This document shows positions 1-7,962 of a stretch of 32,707 bases of DNA, one piece after another. Source of the DNA: Anaerovoracaceae bacterium (GTDB lineage: Bacteria; Bacillota; Clostridia; Peptostreptococcales; Anaerovoracaceae); assembly GCA_029983755.1 (NCBI GenBank), contig JASBYX010000016.1, positions 1 to 32,707 of the forward strand. Reading direction: 5' to 3'. Under the pieces are notes generated by a model, which saw only the letters and a list, made by a program, of their open reading frames with translations, did not search any database and had not been told where the DNA came from. Numbering within the stretch: the first letter of the stretch is position 1; each line of letters opens with the position of its first letter. The translations under genes were made by a program, and so were the position numbers.

Positions 1-54
1 GGAAATGTGTCCACATATGGTTAAATTCATATCGTATGGGGAATTTTCTTTCTC

Positions 55-83
55 TTGAAATTGTTTCTAAAAAATGGTTTAAT
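55..83 (+). promoter_or_regulatory. Putative sigma-A promoter upstream of the PspC gene
   Basis: A TTGAAA box (55-60) and a TTTAAT box (78-83) are separated by exactly 17 bp, about 98 bp before the PspC start. The 5' leader also holds a 7-bp inverted repeat (TAAGCCA 133-139, TGGCTTA 158-164) that ends just before the AAAGGAGG ribosome binding site (165-172). The promoter call rests on motif match only. Confidence 0.5.
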
Positions 84-180
84 AGATGTAAGAAAATTTA
101 CCTTAATGTATAGGATTAAATTGAATATTAGCTAAGCCAAAATGGATGATATTAGGCTGGCTTAAAAGGAGGATGACAAT

Positions 181-360
181 ATGAATGGTTTGCCTAAACT
201 GAGCAAAAATGATAAGTGGCTTTTGGGAGTCTGCGGAGGTCTTGGAGAGTATTTTGGGGTGAACGCTAACATCATCAGAGCTTTGTTTGTTTTGAGCGGT
301 TTTCAGATTATCCCATATCTGATTCTAGCTCTGGTAATGAGTTACGATAGCAATAATTAA
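181..360 (+). CDS. Small PspC-domain protein (59 aa)
   Basis: The ATG at 181 follows a strong AAAGGAGG site (165-172), and the frame runs 59 codons to TAA at 358-360. The protein has the PspC pattern: a short basic start, the motif GVCGGLGEYFG at about residues 17-27, then one hydrophobic segment and the charged end MSYDSNN. In the family, PspC domains sit in the membrane and are linked to envelope-stress responses; many clostridia carry stand-alone 60-residue versions whose role is unknown. It is almost only the domain itself. No psp partner genes are nearby, so an envelope role is inference. Family assignment is firm because of the GGL-EYFG core. Confidence 0.88.
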   Translation: MNGLPKLSKNDKWLLGVCGGLGEYFGVNANIIRALFVLSGFQIIPYLILALVMSYDSNN

Positions 361-690
361 TCGATCGGTACAGCAACAACTGATAGGCTGCGATAACAAT
401 ATATAAATCCCTTTGATATCAATAAATATTAATAACTATATTATATAGCTATCGCCTTTGACGAGGGTAAGTAGCTATATGGATTCATTTGGAGATATGG
501 GGTTTTAGACGATTAGAGGATAGATCAAGGCAAAAAGATTAAGGTTGATTTAGAAAAGCAAAAGATAAACAAATATATAAGGTGTTCGGATGAGGCTACA
601 TAATCGGAACGGCAACAGACTTTGCTGAGCAATGTGTTTTGCTGCTTGAATTTAAAATATCACATTAGAAATTTATAATGGAGGAAGATT
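361..690 (+). other. 330-bp intergenic region with a hairpin and short repeats
   Basis: No convincing coding frame lies here. A perfect 9-bp inverted repeat (ATATAGCTA 443-451, TAGCTATAT 472-480) encloses a 20-nt loop that can pair further (CCT 455-457 with AGG 464-466); no T-run follows, so it is not a standard terminator. Two similar stretches, ATCGGTACAGCAACAAC (364-380) and ATCGGAACGGCAACAGAC (603-620), lie near the two ends. A short palindrome TTGCTGAGCAA lies at 622-632. The TATAAT at 674-679 is too close to the ATG at 691 to serve as its -10 box. The region could be a structured leader or a small RNA. Confidence 0.3.
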
Positions 691-1068
691 ATGAAATCAA
701 CTTTTTTTAGGGATCCGGACAATGTAGTGTATGCTGATATTAACCAGTTTGCTGAGAACTTCGGCAAGGAAACCGGGATAAATGATCTCAGAGAGAAAAT
801 AGAGGCATTCAAGGCTAATCCTACCAAGGATGGAGAAGTTTTAAAGGGTACTAAGAGGACAGCAATTCGTCTACTCATACCGGACATGTTTTTCGAAGGT
901 GAAGAGAAAATCGAAATGGGGGAGAACGTATGGGTATATCTTGGAGAAATGTATGAGGTATATTGCCTATACTGGCCTATGGAAGGTTCTGGAGATGATA
1001 AATCAAAGGATAGTTCCAAGGAAGATGCTACTCCATGTGAATTAGGGGAGGCAGTTGAGCCTAGATAA
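691..1068 (+). CDS. Unrecognised 125-aa acidic protein
   Basis: The ATG at 691 follows a good GGAGG site (680-684). I do not recognise a family. The protein is soluble-looking with no signal peptide or membrane segment. It begins with MKSTFFRDPDNVVYADINQF, and its middle part has alternating hydrophobic and charged stretches (AIRLLIPDMFF, then VWVYLGEMYEVYCLYW at about 89-104) that suggest a small alpha/beta fold. The last 25 residues are rich in Asp, Ser, Lys and Glu and are probably disordered. An intrinsic terminator follows directly. Its position before the acyl-CoA synthetase could mean partial co-transcription through that terminator, but no function can be drawn from this. That it is a real gene is likely from the start signal and clean length. 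Confidence 0.7.
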   Translation: MKSTFFRDPDNVVYADINQFAENFGKETGINDLREKIEAFKANPTKDGEVLKGTKRTAIRLLIPDMFFEGEEKIEMGENVWVYLGEMYEVYCLYWPMEGSGDDKSKDSSKEDATPCELGEAVEPR

Positions 1069-1086
1069 TAGCTTTACTTTGTTTTT

Positions 1087-1120
1087 TAGCTTCCTGCTAA
1101 TTGGCGGGGAGCTATTTTTT
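1087..1120 (+). terminator. Intrinsic terminator after the 125-aa gene
   Basis: A stem of about 11 bp, TAGCTTCCTGC (1087-1097) pairing with GCGGGGAGCTA (1104-1114) with G-T wobbles, has a 6-nt loop and is followed by six T (1115-1120). It ends only 24 nt before the ATG of the next gene, so that gene has no room for its own complete promoter downstream of it. Confidence 0.8.
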
Positions 1121-1144
1121 GAATTGTGATAGGAGTAATTTTGG

Positions 1145-2896
1145 ATGATAGTAAAAGAAGTGGATTTGGCAAGTAGATTCTTCGAATTCAGCGATCTGAA
1201 GGAGATGCTTAGATACTCAGGGAAGAAGTATGGGGAGAAAACTTCTTTTGTGACAAAGATAAAGAAGAAAGGTAGCAAGGAAGTCAGCTACAAGAATACG
1301 TCATATAAGGAGCTTTATGAGGAGATGATTTTTCTAGGCTCTTCCCTTTTAAATCGAGGCTATGTGGATAGACGTGTGGCGATTATAGGTGAAAACAGCT
1401 ACCAGTGGTGTCTTGCATATTTCACTGCTGCATCCGGTATCGGAGTTACAGTTCCCCTGGATAAAGCCCTTGAAAAGGAAGAGATAGTAAGTTGCCTGAA
1501 AAGAAGTAAGTCCACCATAGTTTTCTACGACAAAAAAATGGAAAAGATGATGGAAGAAATAATTTCATCCGGCGATGTAGATATAGAATTTGCTGCTACA
1601 CTTAACTTTGAGTCTGAAAATATAAATAGGCCTTCTTTATCTGAACTTGTAGATGAGGGTAGGGCTTTGGTTCAAGATGGATATGAGGCTTATGAGAATA
1701 AACCTATCGATCGGGAAGCCATGGCCTTTCTTTTGTTCACTTCAGGAACAACTGAGCAGTCAAAGGCAGTTATGCTAAGTCACAAAAATTATATGAGCTG
1801 TATATATGGAATGTGCTGCGAAGAACTTTTTTATCCTGATGATGTGAACATGCAGGTTCTTCCGTTACATCACTGCTACGGCATGGTTGGTTTGCTGACA
1901 TTTCTTGTACAGGGTATCAAAAATACCTTCTGTGATGGGCTCAAATATGTAAGTAAGAATCTTAAAGAATACGAAGTTACTGTGATGATGAGTGTTCCAC
2001 TTCTACTGGAGAGCGTCTATAAGAAAATCAATAAAGCGATTGCGGTGCAAGGACAGGAAAAAAAGATTGCTTTTGCACTTAAGTTATGTGCCGCTGCTGA
2101 GAAGTTGGGTATAGATATCAGGAGAAGGATGTTCAAGCCTATAATTGATCAGCTAGGGGGCCATTTGAGATTTTTTATAAACGGTGCAGCTCCCATAGAT
2201 CCGGTAGTGGCTAAAGGACTGAATGATTTTGGGATATTAACTGTAAATGGTTATGGGTTAACAGAAACTGCTCCTACTATCGCAAGTGAAAGCTATCGTC
2301 ATATTAGGACAGGATCTGTAGGAAAGCTTATGCCAAATGTTGAAGGCCGCATTGTTGACCCTAATGAGGAAGGAATCGGCGAACTTGTGGTTCGAGGGGA
2401 TAATGTGATGCTTGGTTACTATGGGGACGAAGATGCCACAAATGCAGTTATCGTTGACGGATGGTTCCACACAGGAGATCTTGCCTATTTTGATGATGAC
2501 GGCTATTTGTTTATAACCGGTAGGAAGAAGAATGTTATCGTCATGAAAAATGGTAAAAATGTTTTTCCTGAAGAAATCGAAAACCTTGTGAATGGGCTAT
2601 CTTACATCGAAGAAAGTATTTTGTTCACAAAAGACAAGCACAGCGATGTGGTTCTATGGTTGAAGGCGGTTTACGATAAAAATTATCTCGAGGAAAACAA
2701 CGTTTCTCTGACTGATCTTGAGGATAAATTCAAGGCTGATATGGAACGAATCAATCAAACGATGCCGGCGGTGAAGAGGGTCAACAAGTTTTTCCTCAGC
2801 GACAGGCCAACTGTGAAAACCACAACTCAGAAGACTAAGCGAAATCTGGAGATCGAGGAAATTTACAGGGAAATGTCGGAGAGGGGACTTGACTGA
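1145..2896 (+). CDS. AMP-forming long-chain acyl-CoA synthetase-like protein
   Basis: This 583-aa member of the ANL (AMP-binding) superfamily should activate a carboxylic acid, probably a fatty acid, with ATP and join it to CoA. Visible motifs are the phosphate loop FTSGTTEQSK (198-207), GYGLTET (369-375), HTGD (442-445) and the C-terminal TTTQKTKR (559-566), which holds the likely catalytic lysine near 563. The phosphate loop departs from the usual TSGTTGxPK: Gly and Pro are replaced by Glu and Ser. There is no membrane segment. The start ATG follows a weak AGGAG site (about 1132-1136) and lies 24 nt after an intrinsic terminator. The alcohol dehydrogenase follows 65 bp downstream on the same strand. 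The substrate is not readable; an aryl or short-chain acid remains possible. Confidence 0.87.
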   Translation: MIVKEVDLASRFFEFSDLKEMLRYSGKKYGEKTSFVTKIKKKGSKEVSYKNTSYKELYEEMIFLGSSLLNRGYVDRRVAIIGENSYQWCLAYFTAASGIGVTVPLDKALEKEEIVSCLKRSKSTIVFYDKKMEKMMEEIISSGDVDIEFAATLNFESENINRPSLSELVDEGRALVQDGYEAYENKPIDREAMAFLLFTSGTTEQSKAVMLSHKNYMSCIYGMCCEELFYPDDVNMQVLPLHHCYGMVGLLTFLVQGIKNTFCDGLKYVSKNLKEYEVTVMMSVPLLLESVYKKINKAIAVQGQEKKIAFALKLCAAAEKLGIDIRRRMFKPIIDQLGGHLRFFINGAAPIDPVVAKGLNDFGILTVNGYGLTETAPTIASESYRHIRTGSVGKLMPNVEGRIVDPNEEGIGELVVRGDNVMLGYYGDEDATNAVIVDGWFHTGDLAYFDDDGYLFITGRKKNVIVMKNGKNVFPEEIENLVNGLSYIEESILFTKDKHSDVVLWLKAVYDKNYLEENNVSLTDLEDKFKADMERINQTMPAVKRVNKFFLSDRPTVKTTTQKTKRNLEIEEIYREMSERGLD

Positions 2897-2961
2897 TAAC
2901 CGGCTTGCCTCAGGAGAGGGGCGAGCTTTTCAAAGACAAATTATATGAGGAGGATTATGTT

Positions 2962-4119
2962 ATGGACAATTTCATGTTTTACACACCTACGAGAATCTTC
3001 TTTGGAAAGGGAATGATTTCTAACTTGCAAAAAATCAAGGACTACGGGAAAACGGTTCTCATGGTCTACGGGAAATCAAGCATTAAGAAAGTAGGAATCT
3101 ATGATCAGGTGATAAGGGAGCTTGGGGCTGCTGATATGAAGGTCGTTGAGCTTTCCGGGGTGGATCCTAATCCTCGAATCGAAACTGTTAGGGAAGGAAT
3201 TTCGCTGTGCAAGGAGAATGACGTTGATGTGGTTCTGGCAGTCGGTGGAGGTTCAAGTATCGACTGCGCTAAGGTCATTGCCGCAGGAGCTAAGTATGAT
3301 GGAGATCCTTGGGATCTGGTGCTTGACGGCAGCAAAATAACTGCAGCTCTTCCGGTTGTTTCGGTTCTGACTATGGCGGCTACAGGTTCGGAGATGGATG
3401 CTTTTGCTGTTATTTCTGATATGGGAAAAAACGATAAGCTAGGAACCGGGGCGGAATGTCTAAAGCCGGTGTTTTCGATATTGGATCCTGAATACACCTT
3501 CACCGTTCCTAGAAAGCATACGGTTGCCGGGGTTGCAGATATAATGAGCCATACTCTGGAGAACTATTTTGCTACAAACAAAGGGGCATTTATACAGGCA
3601 AGGATGGCGGAAGCTGTTCTAAAAACTTGCATCAAATATGGGCCTATAGCTGCTGAAAATCCCGAGAATTATGAAGCGAGGGCAAATATTATGTGGGCTT
3701 CAAGTCTTGCAATCAATGGCCTTTTGAGCTCAGGGGCAGATGTTGACTGGACTGTACACGGGATGGAACACGAGCTCTCTGCATATTACGATATTACTCA
3801 TGGAGAAGGTCTGGCACTCCTTACTCCTCACTGGATGGAGTATGTTCTCTCTGATGAAACTCTTTGGAAATTCAGAGACTTTGGAGTTAATGTTTGGGGA
3901 ATTGATCCTACTCTTGGCGATTGGGAAATTGCTAAGATGGGTATCGAAAAAACATCTGAATTTTTCAGGTCTTTGGGACTTCCTATGACTTTGTCCCAGG
4001 TTGGAATAGGACGTGATAAGTTAGAAGAAATGTCAGCGAAGCTTAAAAATAAATTTGACCACAGCTTTGTTTCCCTTTCTCCTGAGGACGTTCTGAAGAT
4101 TTACGAGGCTGCACTATAA
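2962..4119 (+). CDS. Iron-containing alcohol (butanol-type) dehydrogenase
   Basis: A group III, iron-dependent alcohol dehydrogenase of 385 aa, resembling NAD(P)H-dependent butanol dehydrogenases that reduce aldehydes to alcohols in fermentation. The start is placed at ATG 2962, which follows GAGGAGG (2947-2953); the frame is open upstream to a TTG at 2905, but that start lacks a good site and adds 19 residues not typical of the family. The protein opens MDNFMFYTPTRIFFGKG, has the nucleotide-binding GGGSSID (95-101), and shows all four expected metal ligands: Asp193 and His197 (ADIMSH), His266 (VHGMEH) and His280 (DITHGEG). It follows the acyl-CoA synthetase by 65 bp and ends at a strong terminator, so the two may form a unit. 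Confidence 0.92.
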   Translation: MDNFMFYTPTRIFFGKGMISNLQKIKDYGKTVLMVYGKSSIKKVGIYDQVIRELGAADMKVVELSGVDPNPRIETVREGISLCKENDVDVVLAVGGGSSIDCAKVIAAGAKYDGDPWDLVLDGSKITAALPVVSVLTMAATGSEMDAFAVISDMGKNDKLGTGAECLKPVFSILDPEYTFTVPRKHTVAGVADIMSHTLENYFATNKGAFIQARMAEAVLKTCIKYGPIAAENPENYEARANIMWASSLAINGLLSSGADVDWTVHGMEHELSAYYDITHGEGLALLTPHWMEYVLSDETLWKFRDFGVNVWGIDPTLGDWEIAKMGIEKTSEFFRSLGLPMTLSQVGIGRDKLEEMSAKLKNKFDHSFVSLSPEDVLKIYEAAL

Positions 4120-4144
4120 TCTCCGGTAATTACCGAATAAGATG

Positions 4145-4195
4145 AAAATGTCACCGATTGATAACTTTGGTTTTTCAAACGGTGACATTTTTTTT
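4145..4195. terminator. Terminator between convergent adh and ribH
   Basis: A perfect 12-bp stem, AAAATGTCACCG (4145-4156) with CGGTGACATTTT (4180-4191), is followed by further T on the plus strand. On the minus strand the stem ends in only four T. It clearly ends the alcohol dehydrogenase transcript and may also serve the riboflavin operon arriving from the other side. Confidence 0.9.
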
Positions 4196-4210
4196 TGCTA
4201 AATTTATTTG

Positions 4211-4678
4211 CTAAATATTGTTTATGAGATCCATCATTTCTATGAGGCCTGCAGCTGAATCAAACCCTTTGTTGCCTGCCTTACTCCCTGACCTTTCAAT
4301 AGCCTGCTCAATTGTGTCCGTAGTTAAAACTCCAAACATCACAGGCTTTCCTGACTTTAAACCAACCTGAGCGATGCCCTTTGAAACCTCGGCACAAACA
4401 TAGTCATAGTGAGAGGTGGATCCTCTGATAACAGCTCCGAGGCAGATTACTCCATCATAGTCCTTTGCTGTAAGTTTAGCTGCGATTAGCGGGATTTCGA
4501 AAGCTCCGGGAACCCAAGCAATGTGAATGTTTTGTTCTTGAACTCCGTGCCTTTTAAGATTGTCCAAGGCTCCGTCTAAGAGCTTTGAGGTGATGAATTC
4601 GTTGAATCTTGCAACAACAATGGCGACTTTTACGTTCTTGTTTCTTTCGTTTGAAAGATTACCCTGAAATACCTTCAT
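4211..4678 (-). CDS. ribH: 6,7-dimethyl-8-ribityllumazine synthase
   Basis: RibH (155 aa) condenses 5-amino-6-ribitylaminouracil with dihydroxybutanone phosphate to form lumazine, the next-to-last step of riboflavin synthesis; the family forms pentameric or icosahedral cytoplasmic shells. Motifs are VVARFNEFIT (21-30), WVPGAFEIP (55-63), and GAVIRGSTSHYDYV (81-94) with the catalytic-type His90, and GVLTTDT. The length is typical. The ATG at 4678 follows AAGGAG at a good distance. It is the last gene of the operon, separated from ribBA by 95 bp that contain a short GATTAT/ATAATC hairpin without a T-run. It depends on the FMN riboswitch 3 kb upstream unless an internal promoter exists; none was obvious. 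Confidence 0.97.
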   Translation of the reverse strand: MKVFQGNLSNERNKNVKVAIVVARFNEFITSKLLDGALDNLKRHGVQEQNIHIAWVPGAFEIPLIAAKLTAKDYDGVICLGAVIRGSTSHYDYVCAEVSKGIAQVGLKSGKPVMFGVLTTDTIEQAIERSGSKAGNKGFDSAAGLIEMMDLINNI

Positions 4679-4773
4679 AAGTTTTCTCCTTTTGCTTATT
4701 ACTATTAATTTCTATTTTTTTGAGATTATTTGTGATAATCAAAGAAAAATCTTGAATCATTGATTTAACAATT

Positions 4774-5979
4774 TTAAAATTCTAGAATATGTCCCATCTT
4801 TTCTTTTTTAGTTTTGAGATAGAAAATATCGTGAGGTGAGGCGGGCATTTGAATTGGAACTCTTTCTTTAATTTCAAGTCCAAAATCGGAAAGCTCGTAA
4901 ACTTTGTGTGGATTGTTGGTTAACAATCTCATATTTTTCACGCCTAAATCTCTAAGAATTTGAGCACCAATATAATATTCCCGCATATCTCCCGGAAACC
5001 CCAGTGCCAGATTTGCCTGTAGAGTATCCATACCCTCGTCTTGTAGCTTATAAGCTTTCAGTTTATTTATGAGCCCTATACCACGGCCTTCTTGTCTCAT
5101 GTAGAGGAGAACACCACGACCCTCATCATCTATTTGTTTCATAGCTTGGGCATATTGCTGACCACAATCGCATTTAGTGGAGCCGAAAGCATCCCCGGTT
5201 AGGCATTCGGAATGTACCCTGACTAAGATGTCGTTACCATCGCCGATGTCACCCTTTACAAGGGCTATGTGGTGCTCACCGTTTATCTTATTGATGTAGC
5301 CGTAAGCCCTGAAATCACCGTATTTTGTTGGAAGGAAAGTGTCCACAACTTGCTCTACAACGGTTTCATGTCTCTTCCTATAATTCGCAATGTACTTGAT
5401 AGTTATAAAGGAAAGAGTGTGAACTTTCGCAAATTCCATGAGTTCACTTTTCCTCATCATTGTGCCGTCGTCTTTCATCATTTCGCAACAAAGGCCGCAT
5501 TCCTTTAGTCCGGCAAGTTTCATAAGATCCACAGTTGCTTCTGTATGGCCACCTCGCTCCAAAACCCCAAAATCTTTAGCTACTAAAGGAAACATATGCC
5601 CCGGTCTTCTAAAATCCTCGGGTCTTGATCCCTCTTCAACAATTTTGCGTGCTGTAAGGCCTCTTTCTACAGCTGAAATTCCCGTGGTTGTATCCACATG
5701 ATCAATAGATACAGTAAAAGCGGTACAGTGATTATCCGTGTTTTCTGAAACCATTTGAGGAAGTGCGAGTTTTGCAGCAATCTCTTTACTCATAGGCATA
5801 CAAATGAGCCCTTTACCATACTTGGCCATAAAATTTACGTTTTCCGTGGTGGCATGCTGGGCAGCGCAAATCAAGTCACCCTCGTTTTCCCTATCAGGAT
5901 CATCGGTGACAATAATCATCTTCCCATTTCTTAAGTCCTCAAGAGCCTTATCAAGGCTTGAAAATCCTGTGTTCTTCAT
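4774..5979 (-). CDS. ribBA: Bifunctional DHBP synthase / GTP cyclohydrolase II
   Basis: RibBA makes both early precursors of riboflavin: the N-terminal half converts ribulose 5-phosphate to dihydroxybutanone phosphate, and the C-terminal half opens GTP. The first domain shows DDPDRENEGD (26-35), RRPGHMFPL and the GGHTEATVDL stretch. The second shows the zinc site CLTGDAFGSTKCDCGQQ (about 255-275) and YMRQEGRGIGL. I place the start at ATG 5979 (401 aa, MKNTGFSSLDKAL): the AAGGGAG site lies inside the last codons of ribE, and the stop of ribE lies 4 bp upstream. The frame is open back to a TTG at 6000 that would overlap ribE by 17 nt. The tight spacing implies translational coupling. Both halves look complete. 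Confidence 0.97.
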   Translation of the reverse strand: MKNTGFSSLDKALEDLRNGKMIIVTDDPDRENEGDLICAAQHATTENVNFMAKYGKGLICMPMSKEIAAKLALPQMVSENTDNHCTAFTVSIDHVDTTTGISAVERGLTARKIVEEGSRPEDFRRPGHMFPLVAKDFGVLERGGHTEATVDLMKLAGLKECGLCCEMMKDDGTMMRKSELMEFAKVHTLSFITIKYIANYRKRHETVVEQVVDTFLPTKYGDFRAYGYINKINGEHHIALVKGDIGDGNDILVRVHSECLTGDAFGSTKCDCGQQYAQAMKQIDDEGRGVLLYMRQEGRGIGLINKLKAYKLQDEGMDTLQANLALGFPGDMREYYIGAQILRDLGVKNMRLLTNNPHKVYELSDFGLEIKERVPIQMPASPHDIFYLKTKKEKMGHILEF

Positions 5980-5983
5980 CCCT

Positions 5984-6577
5984 TTAGTATCTCCCTTCAA
6001 TTAATTTTTCTATATATTTTCCAATAACATCTACTTCAATATTCACCTTTTGCCCAGGCCTCTTCTCCGACAAAACAGTTGCCTCCGATGTGTGTGGTAT
6101 GATGCTAACTTTGAATTTATCACGGTCAACATATGCCACTGTCAGACTGGTACCATCTATTGCAATTGATCCTTTCTCAACGATATATCTGAGCAAATTA
6201 TAAGGGGGCTTCAATGAATACCAAGTTGCATTTCCTTGCTTTTCAACTGACTGTATAAGGGCAGTACCATCTATATGTCCTGAAACTATGTGGCCACCGA
6301 ACCTTCCGTCAACCTTCATTGCCCGTTCCAAGTTGACCTTTGTGCCAATTCGCATATTTTGAAAAGTTGTTCTCTTTACCGTCTCGTTCATAATATCTGC
6401 GCTGAATGAATGGGGGTCAATATGGGTAACCGTAAGACAAATACCGTTAATACTTATACTATCCCCAATTTGGCTATCTTCAAGAACCTTTGAGGCCGAA
6501 ATCGTCAATCTGGCCGAGGGGCCTCTTATTTCAATATTTTTTATTGTTCCTATTTCTTCCACAATTCCTGTGAACAT
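5984..6577 (-). CDS. ribE: Riboflavin synthase, alpha chain
   Basis: This enzyme (197 aa; called RibE or RibC in different species) performs the last step, dismutation of two lumazine molecules into riboflavin and a pyrimidine that is recycled. It starts with the hallmark MFTGIVEEIGT and contains two tandem lumazine-binding barrels; the second includes GGHIVSGHIDG (94-104). The ATG at 6577 follows a perfect AGGAGG (about 6585-6590). It lies between ribD and ribBA, and its last codons carry the ribBA ribosome binding site. The length is typical, and no key stretch is missing. Confidence 0.97.
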   Translation of the reverse strand: MFTGIVEEIGTIKNIEIRGPSARLTISASKVLEDSQIGDSISINGICLTVTHIDPHSFSADIMNETVKRTTFQNMRIGTKVNLERAMKVDGRFGGHIVSGHIDGTALIQSVEKQGNATWYSLKPPYNLLRYIVEKGSIAIDGTSLTVAYVDRDKFKVSIIPHTSEATVLSEKRPGQKVNIEVDVIGKYIEKLIEGRY

Positions 6578-6650
6578 TGCAATGTCCTCCTAATTTGCAA
6601 CTTTGACTATTATTTCTAAATATAAATTTAATACTATTAAAAGGCGCCGA

Positions 6651-7802
6651 TTAATGGGAATAAACTATCTTGCCTGAAATAAGCATATCCTTTTTTAAGT
6701 TTTGAATTTTCTCTACAATCACTTCCGGACATGTGTTAGGATCTTGAAATCCTAATCCGCCTATGCTTGATAGGGCATTTCTTCCACCTAAGATCTTTGG
6801 GGATATGTAGAAATAAGCATAGTCAGCAAGTTCTTTGCTCAAAAAGCCTTCATGTACGGTGCTACCTCCTTCAACCAAAATGCTGTCGATGTTGTATGGA
6901 GGTCTTGCAAGAGCTTCGAGACATTTACCTATATCAAGGTTACCATCCTCATTAATATCTATTCCAACGAGATCTACTCCTGATTCCACAAGATGTGAGA
7001 TATGAAGATCTCCATTTCTATCTCTCTTTTTTGAGAGAACACTATTGCTGCACATTACTATAGTTTTAATACTGTTGGCAGTTTTCACAATATTTGAATC
7101 CTGTGGAATCCTGAGATTAGTATCTAAAACTATTCGGACAGGATTCTTGCTTTCGAAATTTGGGATTCTACAACTAAGAGTTGGGTCATCTGTCAATACT
7201 GTGTTTATCCCGATCAATATCCCCATATATTTATGCCTTAGCATATGGGAGTGATTTCTTGAAAGTTCAGTTGTTATCCATTTAGATATACCGGATGCAG
7301 AAGCCGTTTTTCCGTCAATAGTTTCTGCAACTTTGAGGGCCACAAATGGTCTACGAAGCAGCTGTTTTGTAACAAAAAATCTATTCAGTTCTCTAGCTTC
7401 CTTTTCCAACACTCCCACCTCTACGTCTATGCCGTTTTCACGCAGAATCTTAATACCTTTACCTGCTACAATAGGGTTCGGATCAGCCATCGCACAGACG
7501 ACTCTTTTGATTTTTGTTGCAATAATGGCTTCCGTGCATGGTGGCGTTTTCCCATAGTGGCAGCAGGGCTCAAGAGTTACATAAATAGTTGACCCTGCAA
7601 GGTCTTTGGAGTTTTTAACCGTGGCAATCGCCTCCCGTTCGGCGTGGGGCATGCCATAAGCGTGATGGTATCCTGTGGCTAGAATCTCACCATTTTTCAC
7701 AATTATCGCACCCACCATAGGATTTGGATTGACAAATCCGGCACCTTTTTCGGCTTCGGATAGGGCGATTCTCATATATTTTTCGTCATCTTTTGTAATC
7801 AT
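6651..7802 (-). CDS. ribD: Riboflavin deaminase/reductase RibD
   Basis: RibD (383 aa) carries out two consecutive steps after GTP cyclohydrolase: deamination of the pyrimidine ring, then NADPH-dependent reduction of the ribosyl side chain. The N-terminal deaminase shows the zinc ligands His53 (HAE) and Cys80/Cys89 (PCCHYGKTPPC), plus VNPNPMVGAIIV. The C-terminal reductase domain (about 145-383) includes RPFVALKVAETIDGKTA and LVEGGSTVHEGFL. It is the first gene of the rib operon. Its ATG follows a GAGGA site just after two leader terminators, so its transcription depends on readthrough controlled by the FMN riboswitch. Confidence 0.97.
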   Translation of the reverse strand: MITKDDEKYMRIALSEAEKGAGFVNPNPMVGAIIVKNGEILATGYHHAYGMPHAEREAIATVKNSKDLAGSTIYVTLEPCCHYGKTPPCTEAIIATKIKRVVCAMADPNPIVAGKGIKILRENGIDVEVGVLEKEARELNRFFVTKQLLRRPFVALKVAETIDGKTASASGISKWITTELSRNHSHMLRHKYMGILIGINTVLTDDPTLSCRIPNFESKNPVRIVLDTNLRIPQDSNIVKTANSIKTIVMCSNSVLSKKRDRNGDLHISHLVESGVDLVGIDINEDGNLDIGKCLEALARPPYNIDSILVEGGSTVHEGFLSKELADYAYFYISPKILGGRNALSSIGGLGFQDPNTCPEVIVEKIQNLKKDMLISGKIVYSH

Positions 7803-7837
7803 TTTCTAATCCTCGAAAAAAAGCCGTAAAACAAAAT

Positions 7838-7867
7838 AAAAAAGAGTGCCTTTATATCAGGGCACTC
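7838..7867 (-). terminator. Second leader terminator of the rib operon
   Basis: On the minus strand GAGTGCC (7867-7861) and GGCACTC (7850-7844) form a 7-bp stem with a 10-nt loop, followed by six T (7843-7838). It lies about 40 nt downstream of the first leader terminator and 36 nt before the ribD start. A CCGTAAAA copy lies on each side (824-831 and 867-874 of the 7000s, plus-strand reading). Confidence 0.75.
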
Positions 7868-7906
7868 CGTAAAAACATCGAATCTAGTCTTTTGTTCTTT
7901 GCAAAT

Positions 7907-7930
7907 AAAAACCGAGAATTAATTTCTCGG
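7907..7930 (-). terminator. First leader terminator (riboswitch expression platform)
   Basis: On the minus strand CCGAGAA (7930-7924) pairs with TTCTCGG (7918-7912) around a 5-nt loop, followed by TTTTT (7911-7907). Its place 33 nt after the FMN aptamer makes it the expected FMN-dependent off-switch. Confidence 0.82.
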
Positions 7931-7962
7931 GCATGCAACAAAACAGCTGTAGTTCAACTATC

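Noticed and set aside
447..471. Loop of the 443-480 hairpin (TTGACGAGGG) compared with guanidine riboswitch loops
   Set aside because: A lone ACGA does not fit the paired hairpins of that class, and no transport or guanidine gene follows.
674..679. TATAAT just before the 125-aa gene
   Set aside because: A transcript from it would start about 5 nt before the ATG and would exclude the GGAGG site, so it is probably chance.
5269..5701. Plus-strand open frames inside ribBA
   Set aside because: Antisense shadows of a strongly conserved bifunctional enzyme gene.
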